This document shows positions 8,781 through 17,252 of a stretch of DNA of 64,000 bases, piece after piece. Both the position numbers and the translations under genes were made by a program. Every line of letters begins with the position of its first letter. The first letter of the stretch is position 1. Source of the DNA: Streptomyces noursei (GTDB lineage Bacteria; Actinomycetota; Actinomycetes; Streptomycetales; Streptomycetaceae). Where the stretch lies: the NCBI RefSeq assembly GCF_001646665.1, contig NZ_LWBU01000091.1, positions 115,353-179,352 of the forward strand. Direction: 5' to 3'. The notes under the pieces are model-generated. The model saw nothing but the letters and a program-made list of their open reading frames with translations. It ran no database searches and was not told where the DNA came from.

Positions 8781-10016
8781 TCACGCCTCCCAGATCGCCG
8801 CAGCCGTACGGTCATCGGCGTACCCCTTCACCCTCAGCTGGGTGTCCGCCAGGAACTGTGCCAGGCCGGGCGGTTCGCCGGTGGCCCAGCGTCCGGCCAG
8901 TTCCTCTGCGAGGGCGGGCTCTCCGCGCAGCGGCTCGGCCAGCCCGCGGGCGGCGAGCAGCAGCGTGTCGCCGGGCCGGGCGACGGAGGCGCGGAAGCGG
9001 AACGGCTCGGCGGGCGGCGGTACGGGCGCGTCGACGTGCGGGGCCGGGGGTGTCGTGATGCCGAGGTCCATGGTCAGCCGGTCGCCCTGCGCCGTCTCGG
9101 CCGGCGGCGATCCGTAGCCGATCACGGGCTCACCGGTGAGGGCGGCCGGTTCGGGGACGGGTGGTTCGATGTCCTGCCAGACGCCGTCGCGCAGGCGGAA
9201 CAGACCCCCCTCGCCGACGCCGAAGAACACCCGGGTGCGGCAGCCGGGGTCGGCGGTCAGCAGCAGGCAGCGCAGCCCCGCGGTGTACTCGTCGGGGGCG
9301 AGGCCCAGGTCGGCGGCGCGGGCGCGGAGCCGGCCGTAGGAGCGGTCGGTGAGCCGGTGCAGTCCGGACTTGAGGTCGCGGCGGCGGCCGGCGCGGATGT
9401 CCTCGGCGAGCCGCCCGTGGCTGCGGCCGACGGCCTCGCCGATCCAGCGGCAGGCGTCGGCGGCGGCGAGGTGGGCGCCCGCGTACGGGCGGGCCCCGGT
9501 GGCGACCGCGACCAGCACCAGCGCGGCGTCGCCGGAGCCGAAGCGGGCGGTGAGCAGCGCGTCGCGGCGGGGCTCGCCGCGGTGGCGGGCGGAGTCGCCC
9601 CGCACGGAGGCGGCCCGCAGGGTGTACGTGCCGTAACGGGCGCCGTCCAGGACGGTGTCGGCGACGAGCTCGTCCAGCTCCTGCGGCCGGGCCGGGGGCA
9701 GCGCGGTCGGTTCGGCCTCGTAGGTGGGCGGTCCGTCGCCGACGTACTCCGGGCGCGGGCGCGGCAGGCGGGCGGCCGGTCGCGGGCCGGCCGGGAAGGT
9801 GCGCGGGGTGCCCGGGGGCCCGTCCGCCCGGTCCTTGGGCTCCCAGGGGGCGCGGTTACGGCCCGGCGGTCCGGCGGAGGCGCCGGGCGCCGGGCGGGAG
9901 CGGTCGTGGAGCGTGCCGCCCGGTCCGGTCGGGGCCGTGTCCGGGGCGGTGTCGTCGTACAGCTTGTCCCACCAGTCGTCCCCGCCGGTGGTGGGCGTCT
10001 CCCCCTGTGGGCTCAT
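8781..10016 (-). CDS. PP2C-like (SpoIIE/PPM fold) protein of the WWDKLYDD type
   Basis: The 411-residue protein has a disordered Pro/Arg-rich N-terminal third with a conserved-looking WWDKLYDD motif near residue 14-22, then a divergent protein phosphatase 2C domain (about 130-405). Key stretches are RGDSARHRGEPRRDALL, the GSGDAALVLVAVATGARPY region where PP2C enzymes carry DGxG, and RPGDTLLLAARGLAE. The acidic metal ligands are only partly recognisable, so it may be a pseudo-phosphatase. ATG at 10016 is chosen on the MSPQGE-like start I recall for related proteins; ATG at 10022 is equally possible, and neither has a good ribosome site. Confidence 0.8.
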   Translation of the reverse strand: MSPQGETPTTGGDDWWDKLYDDTAPDTAPTGPGGTLHDRSRPAPGASAGPPGRNRAPWEPKDRADGPPGTPRTFPAGPRPAARLPRPRPEYVGDGPPTYEAEPTALPPARPQELDELVADTVLDGARYGTYTLRAASVRGDSARHRGEPRRDALLTARFGSGDAALVLVAVATGARPYAGAHLAAADACRWIGEAVGRSHGRLAEDIRAGRRRDLKSGLHRLTDRSYGRLRARAADLGLAPDEYTAGLRCLLLTADPGCRTRVFFGVGEGGLFRLRDGVWQDIEPPVPEPAALTGEPVIGYGSPPAETAQGDRLTMDLGITTPPAPHVDAPVPPPAEPFRFRASVARPGDTLLLAARGLAEPLRGEPALAEELAGRWATGEPPGLAQFLADTQLRVKGYADDRTAAAIWEA

Positions 10017-10271
10017 GCCCATAATTGTCGACCGCGCGGGGCGTACGAAAACGGGCATCCGGAAAAGTGGTCCGCCGGGCGACCCCACCCCCCACGGGAA
10101 GGACGCCCGGCGGACCGGCGTGATCGACGCACGTCATACGCGCGGACCACGGTCCGGGGGATGAGCGGACTTCGAGAGTAGACCGCTTTGGTCAAATCGT
10201 GAACAGAATGTCCACGGAGTGAGAGCGGCGGGGAACGGCGGACGCCGGAGGGCGACGAGGGGGTACCAGGG

Positions 10272-11222
10272 GTGCTGGCGGCGATAGGGCTCGACGAGCG
10301 GCAGGAGGCGGCGTACCGGGCGCTGGTCGCGCTGGGTGCGGCGGACGTGACGGACCTGGCGCACCGGCTGGGGCTGACGGAGGCGGAGACGGAACGGGCG
10401 CTGCGGCGCCTGGAGTCGCGCGGGCTGGCGGCCGGGTCGCCCGCGCGCGCCGGGCGATGGGTGGCGGCGCCGCCGGGGGTGGCGCTGGGGGCGCTGCTGA
10501 CCCGGCAGCGGCAGGAACTGGAGCGGGCGCAGGCGGCCGCGGCCCGGCTGGCGGAGGAGTACCGGGCGGAGGCGGCGGAGTGCGCCGTGCCGGACCTCGT
10601 GGAGGTGGTGACCGGTGCGGCCGCGGTGGAGCACCGGCTGGACCAGCTGCTGCTGGGTGCGCGGCGGGAGGTGTGCGCCCTCGTGACGCGGGGCCCGGTG
10701 CCGGTGCCGGAGCCGGGGGTGGCGTACCGGGTGGTGGTGGAGCGGGAGGTGCTGTCGCTACCGGGGGGCGCCGCCGCGCTGTCCGCGGTGCTCGGCGACG
10801 AGGTGCGGGTGCGGGTGGCCGACCGGGTGCCGGCGCGGCTCGTGGTGGCCGACCGGTCGTCGGGCATGGTGCCGCTGACCGGCCCGGGCGCCGAGCCGGT
10901 GGCGCTGGTGGCGCGGGCGAGCGGGCTGCTGGAGTCGCTGTCGGCCCTGTTCGAGGCGGTGTGGCGGGACGCGCTGCCGCTGCGGCTGGGTACGGGGGGC
11001 GAGGTCGCCGAGGAGGCGGCGGCGGGGCCGGACGCCACGGATCTGGAGATCCTGTCGCTGCTGCTGGCGGGCCTGACGGACGCGAGCGTCGGCAAGCAGC
11101 TGGACCTGGGGCTGCGGACGGTGCAGCGGCGGGTGAAGGGCCTGATGGAACTGGCGGGCGTCACGACCCGCCTGCAACTGGGCTGGCACGCCCGTGAGCG
11201 GGGCTGGGTCACCCGCGTCTGA
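10272..11222 (+). CDS. Regulator with TrmB-like N-terminal and LuxR-like C-terminal DNA-binding domains
   Basis: The 316-residue protein begins with a TrmB-type winged helix (about residues 8-75, LDERQEAAYRALVALGAADVTDLAHRLG...). The middle (90-250) resembles the TrmB effector part. The end (about 255-312) is a second helix-turn-helix of the LuxR/sigma-4 kind, DLEILSLLLAGLTDASVGKQLDLGLRTVQRRVKGLMELAGV. Two DNA-binding domains in one chain is a Streptomyces-characteristic architecture; target genes are unknown. GTG start with a purine-rich GAGGGGG about 12 bases upstream. It is transcribed alone, divergent from the PP2C-like gene. Confidence 0.85.
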   Translation: MLAAIGLDERQEAAYRALVALGAADVTDLAHRLGLTEAETERALRRLESRGLAAGSPARAGRWVAAPPGVALGALLTRQRQELERAQAAAARLAEEYRAEAAECAVPDLVEVVTGAAAVEHRLDQLLLGARREVCALVTRGPVPVPEPGVAYRVVVEREVLSLPGGAAALSAVLGDEVRVRVADRVPARLVVADRSSGMVPLTGPGAEPVALVARASGLLESLSALFEAVWRDALPLRLGTGGEVAEEAAAGPDATDLEILSLLLAGLTDASVGKQLDLGLRTVQRRVKGLMELAGVTTRLQLGWHARERGWVTRV

Positions 11223-11577
11223 CCGGCGGCCGGCGGCTCGCCACCGGCGCCGACGCCACTCCCGGCCGCCTCCGGCGCGCGTCCGGCCCCTGACGGCCGG
11301 GTGCCGGGCACGGCCTGCCCCCACCCGCCCGGCCCCGCGCCCGCCCGTCGCCCGTCCCGTCGCCGGTCCCGCCTCCGCTCGGGCAGGCCCCGTCCCGGCC
11401 CCTCGGGGCACGGGTCCGGCCCATGCACGGCCTTCCGCCCGCCCGCCCCCGGCCGCCTACGGACACCCGCCCCGTCCCCGTGCCCCCCGCGCCGGGCCGC
11501 GCGTTCGGCCTCCCGCCGGGGTCGCGGCCGTGCGCTGCTGACCTGCGGGAGCGGAGGGCGTCCGGCAGGCTGGCCGT
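11223..11577. other. 355-base GC-rich spacer without a gene
   Basis: The stretch is very C-rich on the plus strand, and its open frames encode only Pro/Arg/Ala-rich low-complexity sequence. I see no hairpin of note, no conserved motif and no ribosome-binding site except near the DUF456 gene. It separates the two-domain regulator from the DUF456 membrane gene. Confidence 0.5.
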
Positions 11578-12060
11578 ATGGGTGCGTGGCAGCTGCTGCT
11601 GGTCGGGCTGGTGATGCTGCTCGGCCTGTTCGGCGTGCTCGTGCCCGGTGTGCCGGGCGCGTGGCTGGTGTGGGCGGCGGTGATGTGGTGGGCGCTGCAC
11701 GTGCAGACGGGGGTGGCCTGGTGGCTGCTGGTCGGCGCCACCGCGCTGCTGCTGGTGACGCAGGTGGTGGTCTGGCAGCTCCCGGCACGCCGGCTGCGCG
11801 GCGTGGGGGTGACGCGCCGGATGGTGGCGTACGCCGGTGTCGGCGCCCTGGTGGGATTCGTCCTGCTGCCCGTCGTGGGCGCCGTGCCGGGGTACGTCGG
11901 GGGGATCTATCTGTGCGAGCGGCTCCGCCTCGGCGGGCACGGCCCTGCCATGACCTCGACCCGGGCGGTGATGCGGGCCGTCGGGACGAGCGTGCTGGTG
12001 GAGCTGTTCGCCTGCCTGCTGATCGTCGGCGCGTGGATGGGCGCCGTGCTGGCGGGCTGA
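11578..12060 (+). CDS. DUF456 family integral membrane protein
   Basis: The 160-residue protein is almost entirely hydrophobic, with four to five transmembrane helices: about residues 5-45 (two), 47-65, 80-105 and 130-158. The GxxxPGxPG loop (LGLFGVLVPGVPGAW) after the first helix and the Gly-rich loop VPGYVGGIYLCERLRLG are family signatures of DUF456. No biochemical role is established for the family. It is convergent with the Ada-AlkA gene, whose stop is 9 bases away. Confidence 0.88.
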   Translation: MGAWQLLLVGLVMLLGLFGVLVPGVPGAWLVWAAVMWWALHVQTGVAWWLLVGATALLLVTQVVVWQLPARRLRGVGVTRRMVAYAGVGALVGFVLLPVVGAVPGYVGGIYLCERLRLGGHGPAMTSTRAVMRAVGTSVLVELFACLLIVGAWMGAVLAG

Positions 12061-12069
12061 GCGGCGCCC

Positions 12070-13377
12070 TCAGCCGAGCAGGCGGGTGGCGTACGAGCGC
12101 CAGGGGCGCCATTCCTCCCGGTCCGCCGGCGCGTCGGGCGCCACGTCCGGGTCCCCGAGCGCCCGCATCCGGATGAGGGCGGCGGTCCGGGCGCTCACCC
12201 CGGGGACGGCGCGCAGGGCCTCCTCGGCGGCGGCCCGGTCGGCCCCCGGGTCGAGCCGCACGCCGCTGGCCGCCAGCGCCGTGGCGAGGGGGCCGGCCAC
12301 CGGGTGGTGCCGCAGCGCGCCCGGTTCGGGGAACAGGTGGGTGAGCCCGCCGCAGGGCACCTCCAGTGGGGTGCCGTGCTCCTCGACCAGCCGGGCCGCC
12401 TCCGCCCGGTCCAGCAGCGCCCGCAGCGCGTACTCCTCGGGCTCCGCCGCGCCGGGCGACCGGAGCCCGAGGGCGGGGTCGATGCCGAGCCGCCCGGCCA
12501 CGGCGCAGGGGTCGGCGTCCAGGTCGAACAGGCGCCGCAGCCGGTGCACGGCGGTGGTGAGGTCCCGCAGGTCGCTCAGGTGCAGCCGGGCCTCCAGCCA
12601 CGGGCCGGACGACCGTTCGGCGACGGCCGCGATCCCGGAGCCGTGGGGCAGCCGCAGGGTGCGGCGGTAGGTGCGGGCCCCGGGGGCGCCGACGACCTCC
12701 TCGATCCGTACGACGGCCTCGTCCGCCAGCAGGTCGAAGACGTCCCGCCGCGCGTACGCCCCGCGGTACGCGAGCCGCAGCGGTACGCCGCCGGTGCCCG
12801 CGCCCGCGGCGCGCCCGCGCGCCTCCGCCCGCAGCCGGCTCGGCGTACGGGCGTACACGGCGCGCATGGTGTCGTTGAACTGCCTGACGCTGGCGAACCC
12901 GGCGGCGAAGGCCACGTCCGTCACGGGCAGCGTGGTCGTCCGGAGCAGGATCCGCGCGGTGTGGGCGCGCTGCGCGCGGGCGAGCGCGACGGGCCCGGCG
13001 CCGAGTTCGGCGGTGAGCTGCCGCTGCACCTGCCGGGCGCTGTACCCGAGCCGTGCCGCGAGCCCCGGCACGCCCTCCCGGTCGACCACCCCGTCGCCGA
13101 TCAGGCGCACGGCGCGGGCGACCAGGTCGGCGCGGACGTTCCAGGCGGCGGAACCGGGCACCGCGTCGGGCCTGCAGCGGCGGCAGGCCCGGAAGCCGCG
13201 CCGCTGGGCCGCCGCCGCGGTGGCGTGGAACGTCACGTTGCACCGCTTGGGGGTGACCGCCGGGCAGCTGGGCCGGCAGTAGATGCCGGTGGTGCTGACG
13301 GCGAAGAAGAACTCGCCGTCGAACCGCGCGTCCCGGCTGCTGACCGCCTGGTACCTGGTGTCCTCCTCGTCCGTCAC
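12070..13377 (-). CDS. alkA: Ada-like/AraC/AlkA fusion: DNA-3-methyladenine glycosylase II with regulatory domains
   Basis: The 435-residue protein joins three parts. First is an Ada N-terminal zinc domain with the four cysteines CRPSC...CRRC (about 35-72), where Cys in the first pair accepts methyl groups from phosphotriesters. Next is an AraC-type helix-turn-helix (about 90-185). Last is an AlkA glycosylase domain (about 190-435) with an HhH segment (LRAVPGVSARTAALIRMRALGDPD) that excises alkylated bases; the catalytic Asp is expected just after it, probably in GDPDVAP. The O6-alkyltransferase domain of Ada is absent. The frame extends to a GTG at 13428, but GTG at 13377 gives the start typical of the family. 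Likely self-activating on alkylation. Confidence 0.9.
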   Translation of the reverse strand: MTDEEDTRYQAVSSRDARFDGEFFFAVSTTGIYCRPSCPAVTPKRCNVTFHATAAAAQRRGFRACRRCRPDAVPGSAAWNVRADLVARAVRLIGDGVVDREGVPGLAARLGYSARQVQRQLTAELGAGPVALARAQRAHTARILLRTTTLPVTDVAFAAGFASVRQFNDTMRAVYARTPSRLRAEARGRAAGAGTGGVPLRLAYRGAYARRDVFDLLADEAVVRIEEVVGAPGARTYRRTLRLPHGSGIAAVAERSSGPWLEARLHLSDLRDLTTAVHRLRRLFDLDADPCAVAGRLGIDPALGLRSPGAAEPEEYALRALLDRAEAARLVEEHGTPLEVPCGGLTHLFPEPGALRHHPVAGPLATALAASGVRLDPGADRAAAEEALRAVPGVSARTAALIRMRALGDPDVAPDAPADREEWRPWRSYATRLLG

Positions 13378-13458
13378 GGCATCAAGTCTGCGGGCCCGCG
13401 CCCCGGCCGTCCGGCGGTATTCGGACACCGTGTCCGCCGGGCGGCCGGGGCGGACCCG

Positions 13459-14568
13459 TCAGCGGTCGCGCCCGCCGCGCTTGGCCTTGAGGGCCGCGCG
13501 TCCCGCGGCGTTCTTCCGCTTCCAGTCCTTGAGGATCTCGGACCGCAGACGGGCGTCGGTCTTGGCGACGATCCGCTGGTTCTCGCGCACCAGCTTGCGG
13601 TAGCTGTCGAGCCGCCGCTCGGGCAGCGAGCCGTCCTCGATGGCGGCGAGGACCGCGCAGCCCGGCTCCGCGAGGTGGGCGCAGTCGTGGAAGCGGCAGT
13701 CCTGCGCCAGTTCCTCGATCTCGGCGAAGACCTGGCCGACTCCGGTGCCGGCGTCCCACAGGCCGACGCCGCGCAGCCCCGGCGTGTCGATCAGGACGCC
13801 ACCGCCCGGCAGGGCGAGGAGGTTGCGCGTGGTGGTGGTGTGCCGGCCCTTGCCGTCGACGTCACGGACGGCCTGGACGGCCATGACGTCCTCGCCGAGG
13901 AGGGCGTTGGCGAGGGTCGACTTGCCGGCGCCGGAGGTGCCGAGCAGCACGCTCGTGCCGCCCGAGACGACGGCGGTGAGCACGTCGACGCCTTCGCCGG
14001 TGGCGGAGCTCACCGGCAGCACCTGGACACCGGGCGCGGTCGTCTCGACGTCCTGCACCAGGTAGGAGAGGCCGGTCTGGTCGGGCACCAGATCCGCCTT
14101 GGTGAGGACGACGAGCGGCTGGGCGCCCGACTCCCACGCCAGGGCGAGGAAGCGTTCGATCCGTCCGAGGTCCAGCTCCGCCGAGAGCGGCACGGCGATG
14201 ATCGCGTGGTCGACGTTGGCGGCGAGGATCTGCCCCTCGGAGCGGGAGGAGGAGGTGGACCGTACGAAGGCGGTCCGGCGCGGCAGGTACGCCCGCACGT
14301 AGCGCGGGGTGCCGTCGGTGTCGACGGCGGCCCAGTCGCCGGTGCAGATGACCCGCAGGGGGTCGTGCGGGGTGACGAACGCGGTGTCGGCGCGGACCAC
14401 GCCGTCGGCGGTCATGATGTCGCACTGGCCGCGGTCGACCCGGACGACCCGTCCGGGGACGAGCCCCTGGTCGGCGTACCGGGCGAACTCCGCCTCCCAT
14501 GCGCTGTCCCAGCCGTACGAGGACAGGGTGCGCGAGGAGGACGGGGTGGAGGACGAAACGAGAGACAA
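13459..14568 (-). CDS. rsgA: RsgA, small ribosomal subunit maturation GTPase
   Basis: The 369-residue protein has an OB-fold N-terminal region, a circularly permuted GTPase domain with motifs in the order TKAD (G4), GTSGAGKST (G1) and DTPGLRG (G3), and a C-terminal zinc knuckle (CRFHDCAHLAEPGC) followed by a basic tail. RsgA checks late 30S assembly and releases RbfA using GTP hydrolysis. TTG at 14568 is the chosen start because GGAAGGG sits about 9 bases upstream and upstream codons look non-coding. A separate 23-codon ORF with a perfect ribosome site lies 52 bases upstream on the same strand. Transcription appears independent of the Ada-AlkA gene downstream, though the 81-base gap would allow read-through. 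Confidence 0.92.
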   Translation of the reverse strand: MSLVSSSTPSSSRTLSSYGWDSAWEAEFARYADQGLVPGRVVRVDRGQCDIMTADGVVRADTAFVTPHDPLRVICTGDWAAVDTDGTPRYVRAYLPRRTAFVRSTSSSRSEGQILAANVDHAIIAVPLSAELDLGRIERFLALAWESGAQPLVVLTKADLVPDQTGLSYLVQDVETTAPGVQVLPVSSATGEGVDVLTAVVSGGTSVLLGTSGAGKSTLANALLGEDVMAVQAVRDVDGKGRHTTTTRNLLALPGGGVLIDTPGLRGVGLWDAGTGVGQVFAEIEELAQDCRFHDCAHLAEPGCAVLAAIEDGSLPERRLDSYRKLVRENQRIVAKTDARLRSEILKDWKRKNAAGRAALKAKRGGRDR

Positions 14569-14620
14569 GGGGGAACCCTTCCGAGGGTGGCCCCGGACGG
14601 CGCCCGCTGCGGGCGGTGGG

Positions 14621-14692
14621 TCAGCCGGTGGCCACGGAGGTGGAGTGGAGGAAAGCCGGGATGCGGGCAGCGCCCGTCGCAACGACAGCCAT
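14621..14692 (-). CDS. Candidate 23-aa upstream ORF of rsgA
   Basis: ATG GCT GTC begins exactly 8 bases after a perfect AGGAGG (complement of 14701-14706), the best ribosome-binding site in this neighbourhood. It encodes MAVVATGAARIPAFLHSTSV plus ATG and stops at 14621, 52 bases before the rsgA TTG. Between the two is a small CGCCC/GGGCG hairpin (14601-14615). The peptide has no domain or signal. It may be a translated leader controlling rsgA, or an unrelated short ORF. Confidence 0.5.
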   Translation of the reverse strand: MAVVATGAARIPAFLHSTSVATG

Positions 14693-14816
14693 CGGTCACA
14701 CCTCCTGGTTCTGCACTCGGTTCTACGTCCCACGGTTCCGCGGATCGGCGGAACGCCCTCACTCTAGCGGGGAGTCCGGCGCGCGCGCCAAGGGTTTTTT
14801 CCCCGGGCTCGGCTCC

Positions 14817-14930
14817 CCCGCCTCGGTTCGTCGTGGCCCCCGCCTCGGGTCGTCCCGGCCCCGCCCCGGTCCGCGGCCGCGCCTCGATCGGTGGCCCCGC
14901 CTCAGGTGGTCCTGGCTCCCGCCTCGGACG
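14817..14930. repeat. Degenerate ~22-base tandem repeat across the khtU stop
   Basis: Five to six units beginning CCCGCCTCGG (or close variants) start at 14817, 14839, 14861, 14880, 14897 and 14918. The first two are 22 bases each and differ at few positions; later units are shorter and diverged. The array runs from the intergenic region through the stop codon (14902-14904) into the last codons of the antiporter gene. Confidence 0.7.
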
Positions 14931-16140
14931 CCTCGGCGATCTCCTCGTGCCCCGGCGGCGGATCGGCGCGCGGCCCCGGCTTGCGGCGCAGCGCCCCGCG
15001 CAGCCGTCCGACGGCGGGCTCGGTCCACCGGGCGGTGAGCGGGCCGAGGACGACGAGGATCAGGACGTACGCGGTGGCGATGGGCCCGATGCGGGGTTCG
15101 GTGGCGACCGCGAGGCCCGCGATGACGATGGAGAACTCGCCGCGGGCGACCAGCGCCCCGCCCGCGCGCAGCCGTCCGCGCGGCCCGATGCCGGCGCGCC
15201 GGGCCGCGTACCAGCCGGTGAGGATCTTCGTCAGCGCGGTGGCGACGGCCAGCAGCAGTGCGGGCAGGAGAACCGGCGGGATGGCGGCCGGGTCGGTGGA
15301 CAGGCCGAAGAAGACGAAGAACACGGCGGCGAACAGGTCGCGCAGCGGTGTGAGGAGCTTGCGCGCGCCCTCGGCGACCTCTCCGGAGAGGGCGATGCCG
15401 ACGAGGAACGCGCCGACCGCGGCGGAGACCTGGAGCTGCTGGGCGATGCCGGCGACGAGCACGGTCAGGCCGAGCACGACGAGCAGCAGCATCTCGGGGT
15501 TGTCGGAGGAGACGGCGCGGCTGATGAGGCGGCCGTGCCGGAGCGCGACGTACAGCACGAGGCCGACGGTGCCGAGGGCGATGAGCAGGGTGATGCTGCC
15601 GCCGGCGAGTCCGACGCCGGCCAGCAGGGCGGTGAGCAGGGGCAGGTAGACCGCCATGGACAGGTCCTCGATGACGAGGACGCCGAGGATGACGGGGGTC
15701 TCGCGGTTGCCCAGCCGGCCGAGGTCGGTGAGGACCTTGGCGATGACGCCGGAGGAGGAGATCCAGGTGACGCCGGCGAGGGCGACGGCGGCGACCGGTC
15801 CCCAGCCGAGGAGGAGCGCGGCGGCGGCGCCGGGGGTGGCGTTGAGGACGAAGTCGACGGCGCCCGAGGGGTACTGCGTGCGCAGGCTGGTGACGAGTTC
15901 GCTGGCGCTGTACTCGAGGCCGAGGAGGAGCAGGAGCAGGATGACGCCGATCTCGGCCCCGACGGCGACGAAGTCCTCGCTGGCGTCGAGCGGGAGCAGT
16001 CCGCCGTGCCCGAAGGCCAGTCCGGCGAGGAGGTACAGGGGTATCGGGGAGAGTCCGATGCGTCCGGCGAACCGCCCTATCAGGCCGAGGCCGAGGATGA
16101 CCGCCCCGAGTTCGATGAGGAGCGCGGTGGTGTCGTGCAT
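14902..16140 (-). CDS. khtU: K+/H+ antiporter, KefB/KhtU (CPA2) family
   Basis: The 412-residue protein has about 12 transmembrane segments of the monovalent cation:proton antiporter-2 fold, with the family's VIEDLSMAVYLPLL region (near 160) and GGALVARGEFSIVI segment (near 330). No TrkA-N domain is fused; the regulatory function is supplied by the adjacent 156-residue KhtT-like protein, whose stop is 5 bases upstream of this start. The arrangement matches the Bacillus khtT-khtU K+ efflux system, which responds to alkaline pH and c-di-AMP. The C-terminal tail (about 370-412) is charged and partly encoded by a tandem-repeat DNA segment, so its end is probably variable. Confidence 0.9.
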   Translation of the reverse strand: MHDTTALLIELGAVILGLGLIGRFAGRIGLSPIPLYLLAGLAFGHGGLLPLDASEDFVAVGAEIGVILLLLLLGLEYSASELVTSLRTQYPSGAVDFVLNATPGAAAALLLGWGPVAAVALAGVTWISSSGVIAKVLTDLGRLGNRETPVILGVLVIEDLSMAVYLPLLTALLAGVGLAGGSITLLIALGTVGLVLYVALRHGRLISRAVSSDNPEMLLLVVLGLTVLVAGIAQQLQVSAAVGAFLVGIALSGEVAEGARKLLTPLRDLFAAVFFVFFGLSTDPAAIPPVLLPALLLAVATALTKILTGWYAARRAGIGPRGRLRAGGALVARGEFSIVIAGLAVATEPRIGPIATAYVLILVVLGPLTARWTEPAVGRLRGALRRKPGPRADPPPGHEEIAEASEAGARTT

Positions 16141-16145
16141 GGCCG

Positions 16146-16616
16146 TCAGTCCCCCGCGACGATGCCGGCGAGGGCGTCGACGCCCTCGCGGGTGCCGACG
16201 GCGACGAGGGTGTCCCCGGTGGCGAGCCGGAACTCCGGTCCGGGGGACGGGTGGACGCTGGTGCGGCGCAGCACGGCGACGATGGAGGCACCCGTGCGGG
16301 TACGGGCCCTGGTGTCGCCGAGCAGCCGCCCTCCGTAGGGCGAGCGGCTGCCGACGGGTATGTGCTCGGTGACGAGGTCCAGGCCGTCGGTGCGGATGGC
16401 GTCCATCGGCGCGGGGTCGATCAGATGGGCCAGGCCGGTGGCCTCCTCGGGGGTGAGGGGGACGGAGGCCTGGCAGGTGTCGGGGTCGTCCGCACGGTAG
16501 AAGCCGAGGAACCGGCGGCCGTCGTGGTGGACGACGACGGAGATGTGCTGCCCCGCCTCGGTGGTGAAGTCGAACTGCGTCCCGACGCCGGGCAGTGGGG
16601 TGCGGCGCGTACCCAT
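16146..16616 (-). CDS. khtT: KhtT-like antiporter regulatory subunit with TrkA-C domain
   Basis: The 156-residue protein has an N-terminal half of the KhtT type (GVGTQFDFTTEAGQHISVVVHHDGRR...) and a C-terminal RCK_C/TrkA-C domain (about 75-156) with the typical GASIVAVLRR...FRLATGDTLVAVGTREGVDAL. It is a cytoplasmic gating subunit for the following antiporter; the Bacillus relative binds c-di-AMP in this domain. ATG at 16616 is preferred to one 42 bases upstream because GGAGGGG lies 6-8 bases before it. The pair is transcribed as one unit with a 5-base gap. Confidence 0.9.
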   Translation of the reverse strand: MGTRRTPLPGVGTQFDFTTEAGQHISVVVHHDGRRFLGFYRADDPDTCQASVPLTPEEATGLAHLIDPAPMDAIRTDGLDLVTEHIPVGSRSPYGGRLLGDTRARTRTGASIVAVLRRTSVHPSPGPEFRLATGDTLVAVGTREGVDALAGIVAGD

Positions 16617-16656
16617 GATCGCCCCTCCGCGTGTGGTGCCGGCGGTGCCGGCGGGC

Positions 16657-16690
16657 AAGAAGAAAGGATCTTCTTTACCTTATCATTACA
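16657..16690. promoter_or_regulatory. AT-rich patch upstream of khtT with small inverted repeat
   Basis: This is one of the few AT-rich segments in the window. It holds AAGAA-AGGATC-TTCTT (16660-16675) and, on the minus strand, three consecutive stop codons TAA TGA TAA ending the DM13 gene. It must contain the terminator of that gene, the khtTU promoter, or both. No confident -10/-35 pair was found. Confidence 0.45.
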
Positions 16691-17252
16691 CTGCGGTGAG
16701 GGTCGCGGCGCCGAAGGAGACGTCGAAGCGGTCGCACCAGATGCTGACGCTGGTGTACTTCTTCGGGTCGAAGCCGACGGGCAGTTCGTAGTTCTGGTCG
16801 CCCTTGTTGCCCTTCAGGTCGCCGAGGTCGAGGTGGGCGCCGTCGTCGAAGACGTGCCAGCCCGCCCTGCCCTCGCGGACGGGGGCGTCGGTGACCCAGA
16901 CCTTCAGATCGGGGCCGTTGCTGGTGTCGAGGTTCTCGATGCGCAGGATCATGGGCCCGTCGGCCGGCTCCAGCACCCGGACCGTGCCGGTGGTGCCGTG
17001 TTCGTGGCTGATCAGCGTGCCGGTGGCGACCGTCCGCGGCGCGGCGGGCCGGGAGGGGCGGGCCGAGGGGGCCGCCGAGGGGTCGGCGGGCGCGGCGGAG
17101 GGAACGGCCGGCGGCACGGCCTCGCTCACCGTCCGGTCCTCCCACAGCTTCCAGGGCTGGAACCAGTAGAGCCCGAGGCCCACCGCCACCAGCACCGGCA
17201 CCAGCGCGCCGAGCATCACCCTGCGGACCGTCGACCGTCGTACGCGTGTCAC
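16686..17252 (-). CDS. DM13-domain protein with N-terminal membrane anchor
   Basis: The 188-residue protein has a basic N-terminus, one membrane helix (about residues 12-32), a Pro/Ala/Ser linker (45-80) and a DM13 domain (about 82-188: GTLISHEHGTTGTVRVLE...LRIENLDTSNGPDLKVWVTDA...SIWCDRFDVSFGAATL). DM13 domains are beta-sandwiches proposed to bind heme or take part in extracellular redox reactions; the conserved Cys in SIWCDRF is present. It should sit on the outer face of the membrane. GTG at 17252 follows a strong GAGGAGG, which decides the start. It is transcribed toward khtTU, 69 bases away. Confidence 0.88.
   Translation of the reverse strand: MTRVRRSTVRRVMLGALVPVLVAVGLGLYWFQPWKLWEDRTVSEAVPPAVPSAAPADPSAAPSARPSRPAAPRTVATGTLISHEHGTTGTVRVLEPADGPMILRIENLDTSNGPDLKVWVTDAPVREGRAGWHVFDDGAHLDLGDLKGNKGDQNYELPVGFDPKKYTSVSIWCDRFDVSFGAATLTAV

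Noticed and set aside
6924..10181. Very long open frame on the plus strand opposite the PoxB and PP2C-like genes
   Set aside because: It is an antisense shadow typical of high-GC DNA: Val/Gly/Arg/His-rich, no domain, and the opposite strand has clear enzymes.
14817..14930. CRISPR-like array
   Set aside because: The units are contiguous and degenerate with no spacers, and no cas genes are present.
12304..16338. 1344-codon plus-strand frame opposite Ada-AlkA, rsgA and khtU
   Set aside because: Composition is low-complexity and it runs antisense to three well-supported genes.
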